Below are positions 1-5,138 of a DNA stretch of 10,861 nt, in pieces. The notes under the pieces were generated by a model. The model searched no databases. It saw only the letters and a program-made list of their open reading frames with translations, and was not told the origin of the DNA. A program made the position numbers and the translations under genes. The stretch is from Defluviitaleaceae bacterium (lineage in GTDB: Bacteria > Bacillota > Clostridia > Lachnospirales > WRAA01), in contig WRAA01000050.1 of NCBI GenBank assembly GCA_009780445.1, positions 1-10,861 on the forward strand, in the 5' to 3' direction. The stretch's first letter is position 1. Each line of letters begins with the position of its first letter.

Positions 1-14
1 ATATTAAACAGGCT

Positions 15-184
15 CTAGGGCGTGTTTGAAAACCCCATTCCGGCGTATTTTCGGTGCTTTTTCCGCCATACGTCGTCAGTGTCAAACTTGCGAACCACTG
101 CGGGTTCGCGGCGTTTGCCACTTCCTAGTCTAGCGAAAAAATCACTCGAAAATCCGCCGGAAGCGGGTTTTCAAACACGCCCTA
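15..184. repeat. Long imperfect inverted repeat, element A (A/E family)
   Basis: The ends are a perfect 20-bp inverted repeat: 16-35 (TAGGGCGTGTTTGAAAACCC) pairs with 165-184. The pairing continues imperfectly inward, about 36-68 with 130-164 (shared cores TTCCGGCG and ATTTTCG). At the apex a smaller hairpin, GCGAACC 90-96 with GGTTCGC 103-109, is flanked by CAAAC/GTTTG. The core also carries CGTCGTC and a CCTAGTCTAG string. There is no reading frame with coding character. The same core, in reverse orientation, occurs at 4896-5138. It could be a MITE-like mobile repeat, a structured RNA, or a terminator for a gene ending at the left edge. The sequence alone does not decide between these. Confidence 0.85.
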
Positions 185-210
185 AGAGGTCTAACGCATA
201 CAAAAGAGGA

Positions 211-236
211 TATACTAGTATGACTATTTAGGAGGG
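211..236 (+). promoter_or_regulatory. Candidate -10 box and ribosome binding site of the surface-protein gene
   Basis: TATACT at 211-216 resembles a sigma-A -10 box, but no good -35 box lies 16-18 nt upstream, so the promoter call is weak. GGAGGG at 231-236 is a strong Shine-Dalgarno sequence six nucleotides before the TTG at 243, and it fixes that start. The promoter, if real, lies just outside the right end of hairpin A. Confidence 0.45.
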
Positions 237-242
237 ATTCTT

Positions 243-2033
243 TTGAAGCTTGGCATGTTTAAGCGTTTTGTTTCTGCCGGTGTGTGCGCGTTGGTTCTTT
301 TGTCGGCGTTATTGTTTGCTGCGGAGGTTGTTAATGCCCAGCAGATCAGGGTTACTGTCAACGGCACATTCGTAAACTTCCCCGACGCGCAGCCTATCAT
401 CATAGAAGGCCGCACACTCGTTCCCATGCGCGGCGTTTTCGAGCAGATGGGTTTTGTCGGGGACTGGAACCCGCATACTGAAACTTCAACCCTTGTGCGC
501 TCCGGAATGGTCGTGGCCGTGCGAAGGGGCGACCCGTTCTTCACCGTGAACGGCATACAGAACTTCCCCGAAGTTCCGCCGCAGCTGCTTGGCGGAAGGT
601 TCATGATACCGCTTAGGGCGGTGGCTGAATCGACCGGGGCGGGTGTTAACTGGAACGAACACACGCGGACGGTTATCATTACGACAGGCAACGTACCCGT
701 TACGCCGCCTGTTATGCCCATAGCACCTCCGCCGCAACAGCAGAACCCGTCCATCACAATATCCAGCCAGACAGGCCAGAAAATCGCGGGGGTGCCGGGC
801 TTTGTCGATTTCCAGATGCTTACACAGAACATGCCCAACGGCACCTATCCCGTAGCCCTGCGCGGCAACGTTCCCAATGGCATAACCCTGCAAAGCTCCG
901 ACCTTATCATCAACGGCAACACAGGCACCGTCAGGCTCCACGGAAACAACACAACGCAGACCGGTACGTTTCGTATAACCGTAAGCGTGAACCTGGGCGC
1001 GGCCCGCGGGTGGATAGACCAAGACTTGACCCTCGTTATATCGCAGCCGCAGCTTAACCAGAACTTTGCGCTGACTGTCGGGCAGCAAGGCGGCAACTTG
1101 GCGCAAGGTTCGTCCGGTTCGGTGCAGTATTCTGTCACCACGCAAGGCCTGCCCAACGGAAACTACAGCGTAACGCTGACGGCTCCGATCCCGCAGGGTG
1201 TTTCGCTTTCGTCAAATACCTTCAGCATCACCAACAACAGCGGCGCGATTATGCTGAACTCAAACGGCACCACGCCCGCCGGAGCGCACCCCATCCACCT
1301 GTCGTTTACGCTGGGAACGGGGCCGCAGGCTGTGACGGTTAACCGCAACGTAATCCTTACGATAGGCGGGCAGGCGGGGCAGAACTTTGTGTTAAACATT
1401 GGCACCCCGAGCAACAGCCTAACGCAAGGGACGGCCGCCAACGTACAGTACATGATTTCAACGCAGAACATACCCGGCGGGTCTCACAGCGTGACCTTGG
1501 TGAACCCGATTCCGCAGGGTGTTTCGCTTGCGTCGTCAAACACCTTTATCGTAAACAATAACTCCGGCGCCATCGTGCTTGGCTCCAACGGAAACACACC
1601 CGTCGGCCAGCACACAGTCCATCTTGCGTTCACCATAGGCTCCGGGGCGCAGGCCGTGACGCTGAACCGGCAAGTGACCCTCACCGTGACAGGTGCGGCC
1701 ACTCCGACAATTTCCGGCGGAACCCAGACTACAACCATTCACTCCGGCGCGGCTCATGGTGTCTCGTTTACGTTTAACGTGCAGAACGCGGCACAGGGTC
1801 ATCACAATATATCGGGTTCCGCGGGTACCAATTTCCCGCCCGGTGTGTTCATTACGGGCAGCAGTCTTCACGTTCAAGGCAATACGGGAACAATTGTGTT
1901 CTTCGTGGATACTACGCATGGGCCGCTGATGCCCGGCGTGCATCCCATACCCTTTGATATTAGCCTGCTCGACTTAAACGGCAACTTTACAAACGCCGGT
2001 GCGAACAGAGTCGTCAACCTGGTAGTAAGTTAG
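243..2033 (+). CDS. Secreted protein: copper amine oxidase-like N-terminal domain plus four Ig-like repeats
   Basis: 596 residues from a TTG start with a strong GGAGGG site. Residues 1-32 are a signal peptide: positive MKLGMFKR start, hydrophobic core to about 29, likely cleavage after VVNA. Residues about 35-147 match the copper amine oxidase N-terminal-like domain common in secreted clostridial proteins: two halves with VNG, EGRTLVPMRGVFEQMG and GGRFMIPLRAVAEST motifs. It has no amine oxidase catalytic domain, so no enzyme activity is implied. A Pro/Gln-rich linker (150-168) leads to four Ig-like beta repeats of about 100-110 residues: roughly 169-268, 273-375, 380-484 and 487-596. Repeats two and three are very similar (shared IPQGVSL, NNSGAI and QAVT.NR). 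No LPXTG motif, SLH domain or C-terminal membrane helix is visible, so it is probably released or held non-covalently at the surface. The neighbour downstream starts 12 nt after its stop. Function is unknown; a wall or adhesive role is inference. Confidence 0.8.
   Translation: MKLGMFKRFVSAGVCALVLLSALLFAAEVVNAQQIRVTVNGTFVNFPDAQPIIIEGRTLVPMRGVFEQMGFVGDWNPHTETSTLVRSGMVVAVRRGDPFFTVNGIQNFPEVPPQLLGGRFMIPLRAVAESTGAGVNWNEHTRTVIITTGNVPVTPPVMPIAPPPQQQNPSITISSQTGQKIAGVPGFVDFQMLTQNMPNGTYPVALRGNVPNGITLQSSDLIINGNTGTVRLHGNNTTQTGTFRITVSVNLGAARGWIDQDLTLVISQPQLNQNFALTVGQQGGNLAQGSSGSVQYSVTTQGLPNGNYSVTLTAPIPQGVSLSSNTFSITNNSGAIMLNSNGTTPAGAHPIHLSFTLGTGPQAVTVNRNVILTIGGQAGQNFVLNIGTPSNSLTQGTAANVQYMISTQNIPGGSHSVTLVNPIPQGVSLASSNTFIVNNNSGAIVLGSNGNTPVGQHTVHLAFTIGSGAQAVTLNRQVTLTVTGAATPTISGGTQTTTIHSGAAHGVSFTFNVQNAAQGHHNISGSAGTNFPPGVFITGSSLHVQGNTGTIVFFVDTTHGPLMPGVHPIPFDISLLDLNGNFTNAGANRVVNLVVS
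1059..1694 (+). repeat. Two near-identical tandem Ig-like repeat units within the surface-protein gene
   Basis: Codons 273-375 (1059-1367) and 380-484 (1380-1694) encode repeat units aligning over their full length: QNF.L at the start, a LTQG/LAQG turn, Q..PGG/QGLPNG, PIPQGVSL, NNSGAI, then QAVT.NR near the end. Some DNA stretches are also nearly identical, such as CCGCAGGGTGTTTCGCTT at 1192 and 1512. This points to a fairly recent internal duplication. The outer units (169-268 and 487-596) are much more diverged. Confidence 0.75.
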
Positions 2034-2045
2034 CGGAGTGATCTT

Positions 2046-2453
2046 GTGAACATTTTGGTGATCGACGGCATGGGCGGCGGCATAGGCCGCGCGATAATCG
2101 AGAAGGTGCGGGCGAACCTTGGCGGCGTGGGCATCACAGCCGTGGGAACCAACGCGATAGCAACGGCGGCAATGATCAAGGCCGGGGCGGACGTAGGCGC
2201 AACGGGCGAGAACGCCGTGGTCTACAACGCCGCACGTGCGGACTGCATCGTCGGCGTGATCGGTATTGCCTTCGCGAACTCCATGTACGGCGAGGTCAGC
2301 CCCAAGATGTCGGAAGCCGTGTCGCAAAGCCACGCCCACAAGATCCTGATCCCGTCCGACAAATGCAACATCACCGTCTCTGGCGTGTCCGGCGTTTCCC
2401 TGACCGCCCACATAGACGAAGTGGTGGCAAAACTCCGCCAAATGTCACACTAA
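2046..2453 (+). CDS. DUF3842-type small protein with Rossmann-like start
   Basis: 135 residues from a GTG start. GGAG at 2035-2038, seven nucleotides upstream, supports it. The N-terminus MNILVIDGMGGGIGRAI is a glycine-rich beta-loop-helix like a nucleotide-binding Rossmann fold. It is followed by GVGITAVGTNAIAT, GADVGATGENAVVYNA, a conserved DCIVGVIGIAFANSMYGEVSPKM stretch and ILIPSDKCN. This matches, from memory, the DUF3842 family of Clostridia, whose function is not established; length is typical. It starts 12 nt after the surface-protein stop, so the two are probably co-transcribed, but they have no obvious shared role. The gene is followed directly by a strong intrinsic terminator. A ligand such as a dinucleotide is only inferred from the glycine pattern. 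Confidence 0.75.
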   Translation: MNILVIDGMGGGIGRAIIEKVRANLGGVGITAVGTNAIATAAMIKAGADVGATGENAVVYNAARADCIVGVIGIAFANSMYGEVSPKMSEAVSQSHAHKILIPSDKCNITVSGVSGVSLTAHIDEVVAKLRQMSH

Positions 2454-2474
2454 CGCAAAACTCCTTTCGCGCAA

Positions 2475-2523
2475 ACACAAAAATAATCAGCCCGCCGCAT
2501 GGCCGTGCTGATTATTTTTGTGT
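2475..2523. terminator. Bidirectional intrinsic terminator between convergent genes
   Basis: A perfect 17-bp stem pairs 2475-2491 (ACACAAAAATAATCAGC) with 2507-2523. The 15-nt loop contains a small GCC/GGC stem. The stem base is A-rich on the left arm and T-rich on the right arm, so each strand yields a hairpin with a U-run. It lies 21 nt after the DUF3842 stop and faces the 3' end of the degV operon, so it can serve both. It differs in sequence from the nearby long hairpins. Confidence 0.85.
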
Positions 2524-2533
2524 GTCGAGAGCT

Positions 2534-2695
2534 ATAGCTGTTCCGGTTGAAAACCATCCCATCAGGCTTGTCTTTTTCGCGTATGGCGTTGTCAACTCCG
2601 TCTAGCGTGCCTAATGGGCACGCGTCGTTGTCGTTTCCTAGCCCTACGCGAAAAATCCTGCGCCTGATGGGACGGTTTTCAACCGGATCAGCTAT
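2534..2695. repeat. Long imperfect inverted repeat, element C (C/F family)
   Basis: The left arm begins ATAGCTGTTCCGGTTGAAAA at 2534. It pairs with 2661-2695 over about 35 bp with two mismatches (shared CCCATCAGGC), then continues imperfectly through CTTTTTCGCGTA (2571-2582). The apex is a 7-bp hairpin, GCGTGCC 2605-2611 with GGCACGC 2617-2623, next to CTAG (2603-2606) and CGTCGTTGTCG; another CTAG is at 2639. There is no coding character. The right end overlaps the last codons and stop of degV. Terminal sequence ATAGCWGTTCCGSTTGA is shared with element F at 7135. Confidence 0.85.
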
Positions 2696-3563
2696 ATATC
2701 TCAGGATTGTTCCTCACGAAGCTGATGGCGATAACCGCCGGCCCCACGTGTACGCCGATGACAAGGCCTACGTCCGCAAGGCGCACCTTGCCGGGTATGC
2801 CGTACTTTTGCTCGATCTGGTCGCGGAAGGTCTCGGCGTCCTCCGGGCAGTCTGCGTGCATTACGCCGATGGTGTACGCGGCCGGGTCGCCGCCGATGCC
2901 TTCGTCGAGTATGTCGAGCAGAGCTGCCAGCCCCTTCACGCGCCCCCTGGCCTTGGAGTGCGGCGAAAGCGAGCCGTCAACAACCTTGATGATCGGCTTG
3001 ATGTTGAGCAGGCCGCCGGCCAGAGCCGAAGCCTTGCCGATACGCCCGCCCATCCGCAGATAGTCCAGAGTGTCCACCATCAGAGCCGTAACGGCCCTGT
3101 GCGCCGATACAGCCTTGACGGTTTCGTCCAGAGACTTGCCGTCGTCGCGGCATTTTATGGCCTCGAGGATCTTGAGGCCGTAACCCAGGGAGGCGTTGAG
3201 AGAGTCTATGACGATCACCCTGCGCCCGGGATGCTCCTCCATGATTGCCTTGGCGGCGTTCTCCGCGCTCTGCGAAGAGCCGGACAGCTTGGAGCTGATG
3301 CAGAAGCACAGAATGTCCGACGCGTCGGCGTATTTTGAAAATTCGTCGATATAGTCCTGCACCGACGGAAGGGAGGTCTTGAAGAACTGTTTGCGTTCGC
3401 GCTGAATCTTGTAGAACTCACGGCTTGTGATCTCGATCTGGTCTTTCAGATAGTTATCGCCGTCCACCGTAACATAGAACGGCACAACGCCGATGTTTTG
3501 CTCCTGCAAGAAGGAATTGGAAAGGTCTGACGCACTGTCTGTAACTATTTTGAAACTAAACAA
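2688..3563 (-). CDS. DegV family fatty-acid-binding protein
   Basis: 291 residues, typical DegV length, from a TTG start with GAGGTGA just upstream. DegV proteins bind a fatty acid in a cleft between two domains; in Firmicutes related FakB proteins present fatty acids to the FakA kinase. No FakA gene is in this window, so that role is inferred from the family. Motifs: TDSASDL (8-14), TSLPS (63-67), SSKLSGSSQSA (90-100, the usual SGTYQSA loop), DSLNASLGYG (120-129), the long YLRMGGRIGKASALAGGLLN block (168-187), and GLVIGVHVGPAVIAISF (266-282). It starts 4 nt after the stop of the 71-residue membrane protein and is the last gene of the hisA operon. The final codons (Ile-Tyr-Ser) and the TGA stop lie in or at the edge of hairpin element C, so the original C-terminus may have been replaced by a few residues. 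Confidence 0.88.
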   Translation of the reverse strand: MFSFKIVTDSASDLSNSFLQEQNIGVVPFYVTVDGDNYLKDQIEITSREFYKIQRERKQFFKTSLPSVQDYIDEFSKYADASDILCFCISSKLSGSSQSAENAAKAIMEEHPGRRVIVIDSLNASLGYGLKILEAIKCRDDGKSLDETVKAVSAHRAVTALMVDTLDYLRMGGRIGKASALAGGLLNIKPIIKVVDGSLSPHSKARGRVKGLAALLDILDEGIGGDPAAYTIGVMHADCPEDAETFRDQIEQKYGIPGKVRLADVGLVIGVHVGPAVIAISFVRNNPEIYS

Positions 3564-3574
3564 ACTATCACCTC
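3564..3574 (-). promoter_or_regulatory. Ribosome binding site fixing the degV TTG start
   Basis: On the minus strand GAGGTGA (3568-3574) lies four nucleotides before TTG at 3563 and includes the TGA stop of the upstream gene at 3568-3570. There is no competing ATG before the conserved TDSASD motif, so TTG is the likely start and the two genes are probably translationally coupled. Confidence 0.7.
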
Positions 3575-3783
3575 AGGAATGTATAGTGTTGGATCATGTA
3601 CGTGATGGAGGAGTATGCCAAGTAGGCCAGTACGAACAGCACAACAAGGCTGACCGTGGAAACAAGGCTCAGCAGCTTCGAGTTCCGCTTCCAAAACGAA
3701 GCGGTCTTTCGCTCCAACGCCGCCTTCTTGGCTCGTTCCATGTCGAAGTTATCTTCTACGAACTTATTGTTAAGATCGTCCAC
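3568..3783 (-). CDS. Small single-span membrane protein, unknown function
   Basis: 71 residues. The GTG start directly follows the hisA stop (TAAGTG, no gap), and the stop overlaps the ribosome binding site of degV, so it is embedded in a translationally coupled operon. The first 36 residues are charged (DDLNNKF, MERAKKAALERK, WKRNSK) and may form a helix. Residues 37-58 (LLSLVSTVSLVVLFVLAYLA) form one membrane span. A short tail, YMIQHYTFLR, follows. The positive-inside rule suggests a cytoplasmic N-terminus. There is no signal-peptidase site or known motif. I do not recognise the family. The tight packing, and not homology, is the evidence that it is expressed. A link to the membrane lipid chemistry suggested by DegV is possible but untested. 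Confidence 0.7.
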   Translation of the reverse strand: MDDLNNKFVEDNFDMERAKKAALERKTASFWKRNSKLLSLVSTVSLVVLFVLAYLAYSSITYMIQHYTFLR

Positions 3784-4506
3784 TTAGTTCTCTTTCTCCG
3801 CCACGTTGACGGCGTCTTTTATGGTTATCGCGCCGTTGTAGATCGCCTTGCCGATGATTACCCCGCCGGCTCCGGTGCGCTTCATCTCCCGGATATCGGA
3901 AAGGGAGGATACCCCGCCGGCCGCGATAACGTCCAGGCCGCCGATGGCCACAACTTCACGCGTAGCATCAAAATTCGGGCCGCGCATCATGCCGTCCTTC
4001 TGGATATCGGTGTATGTAATGGTGGTGATACCGATGGACTTCATCTCCCTGCACAGCTCGAGAGGATCCTTGCCGGAGATTGCCTCGCGCCCGTGGGTGG
4101 CCGCTCTGTTGCCCTGGACGTCGATGCTCACCACTATGCGATCCCCATACTTGTACACGGCCTGCTTCACAAGCTCGGGGTCTGTCGCGGCCATGGTTCC
4201 CAGCACAACTCTGGCCACGCCCATGGCCAGCTTTTCCTCGATATCCTTCATTTCGCGTATGCCGCCGCCTGTTTGCACGGGGATGCTCACAGAAGCCAGG
4301 ATCTTTTCGATAACGGAGTTGTTGTAGTTCGCGCCCCTTCGCGCGCCGTCCAGATCCACCACATGGATGTAGGACGCGCCGCCGGCCTGCCACTCCTTCG
4401 CCACAAGGGCGGGGTCGTCGCTAAAGACCGTTATCTCGCCGAAATTACCCTGTTTAAGCCTTACGCACTTGCCTCCCTTGATGTCAATTGCCGGGTAAAC
4501 AATCAT
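3784..4506 (-). CDS. hisA: Phosphoribosylformimino-AICAR ribotide isomerase HisA
   Basis: 240 residues from ATG at 4506, with GAGGTG (4515-4520) eight nucleotides upstream. An in-frame ATG at 4524 would add MRGVIS and put the ribosome site inside the gene, so it is rejected. HisA catalyses the Amadori isomerisation of ProFAR to PRFAR, step four of histidine synthesis, in a cytosolic (beta/alpha)8 barrel. Visible features: MIVYPAID with catalytic Asp8, CVRLKQG, DLDGARRG (51-58), QTGGGIR phosphate loop (78-84), Asp129 in VSIDVQG as the second catalytic acid, TDIQKDG (166-172), and the second phosphate loop AAGGVSS (195-201) with GVIIGKAIY. Length is standard. No hisF, hisH or other his gene is adjacent. 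It instead heads an operon with a small membrane protein and degV. The promoter probably lies upstream of hairpin D at 4828-4856. Confidence 0.95.
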   Translation of the reverse strand: MIVYPAIDIKGGKCVRLKQGNFGEITVFSDDPALVAKEWQAGGASYIHVVDLDGARRGANYNNSVIEKILASVSIPVQTGGGIREMKDIEEKLAMGVARVVLGTMAATDPELVKQAVYKYGDRIVVSIDVQGNRAATHGREAISGKDPLELCREMKSIGITTITYTDIQKDGMMRGPNFDATREVVAIGGLDVIAAGGVSSLSDIREMKRTGAGGVIIGKAIYNGAITIKDAVNVAEKEN

Positions 4507-4572
4507 GCTTATCACACCTCTCATACTATCTCAGAAGTACTATAGTAAGCGACATCCTTGCGTTGCCGGAAC

Positions 4573-4815
4573 TTAGAACCTGTATTCAATAATTCAATGC
4601 CGCCTTATAGGTGCTTTCTACGAAAGCACCTGCCTGGTGCAGATTGGCGTTGTTGTGACCTTGCAGCGGCGACGACGCGTATCTTGGTTGCATAGGCGAG
4701 CAGTTCGACGATAGTCGAACGACCAGCCCGTGCGATCCGCTAGGAGCCGCTGCAAGGTCACAACGGCGTCAAGCTGTGCCAAGGTGGCATTGAATTATTG
4801 AACACAGGTTCTTAA
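4573..4815. repeat. Long inverted repeat, element D, in the hisA leader
   Basis: Outer arms 4575-4606 and 4781-4812 pair over 32 bp with two mismatches (shared TTCAATAATTCAATGCC). Inner arms 4652-4670 (GTTGTGACCTTGCAGCGGC) and 4746-4764 pair perfectly. The left arm has an extra self-contained 10-bp hairpin at 4609-4631 with no counterpart on the right, which looks like an inserted module. The apex region has GTTCGAC 4703-4709 / GTCGAAC 4714-4720, CGACGACGCG, and CTAG at 4740. The termini TTAGAACCT and GGTTCTTAA are the same as those of the 28-nt sequence at 9361-9388. No protein is encoded. Confidence 0.85.
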
Positions 4816-4827
4816 CTGCTCTACATC

Positions 4828-4856
4828 ATTATAATTCAATTGCGCAGAAAATACAA
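4828..4856 (-). promoter_or_regulatory. Sigma-A-type promoter pointing into element D and hisA
   Basis: On the minus strand TTGTAT (4851-4856) is followed by exactly 17 nt and then TATAAT (4828-4833), a perfect -10 box. The surroundings are AT-rich (4816-4885) unlike the rest of the window. A start about 7 nt downstream, near 4821, would transcribe all of element D before hisA, giving a leader of roughly 315 nt. The -35 box is only a partial match. Confidence 0.6.
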
Positions 4857-4895
4857 CTAAATTATTACAATAAATGTAACATCATCGCCGGCCGG

Positions 4896-5138
4896 CTAGG
4901 GCGTGTTTGAAAACCCGCTTTCGGTGAATTTTCGAGCATAATTTTTTGCCGGGCTAGGGCGTGTTTTCAAACACGCCCTAGGAAGCGACGACGACGCGAA
5001 CCCTTGTGGTTCGCTAGGATGCTGTGTGCCGGTGGCACACGTCTAGCATCCGGAGCGTCAGCGTAGGAAAAAGCTGACGACGCACGGCGGAAAATTTGCC
5101 GAAAATGCGCCGAAATGGGGTTTTCAAACACGCCCTAG
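4896..5138. repeat. Composite long inverted repeat, element E (A/E family)
   Basis: The outer arms are a perfect 21-bp inverted repeat (4896-4916 with 5118-5138), with the same sequence as the ends of element A. Read on the minus strand, E aligns with A almost throughout: the ATTTTCGG and TTTTCCGCC blocks, CGTCGTCAG, the GCGAACC/GGTTCGC hairpin (4996-5014), CTTCCTAG, then AAAAAAT..CTCGAAAAT. E is longer because it holds two extra pieces: a near-perfect palindrome at 4954-4981, and a region with a 14-bp hairpin at 5017-5051 next to CTAG sites. Its right end supplies the last codons and stop of the GldG-like gene. Confidence 0.85.
4954..4981. repeat. 28-nt miniature palindrome nested in element E
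   Basis: Two perfect 13-nt arms, CTAGGGCGTGTTT (4954-4966) and its reverse complement (4969-4981), are separated by two bases. Each arm equals the outermost 13 nt of the A/E element, so it looks like the element with its interior removed. It occupies the CTAG position where element A has only CCTAGTCTAG (124-133). Confidence 0.8.

Noticed and set aside
22..231. 69-residue plus-strand open frame over element A
   Set aside because: It lies almost wholly within the inverted repeat, has no ribosome site, and its sequence shows no domain or membrane pattern.
2547..3338. 263-codon open frame antisense to degV
   Set aside because: It starts in hairpin C and runs through the complement of conserved DegV motifs; no family resemblance.
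15..5138. CRISPR array or rho-independent terminators as the full explanation of the long hairpins
   Set aside because: There are no regularly spaced direct repeats. The arms lack consistent U-tracts, and 100-240 nt modular structures exceed simple terminators, although they may still stop transcription.
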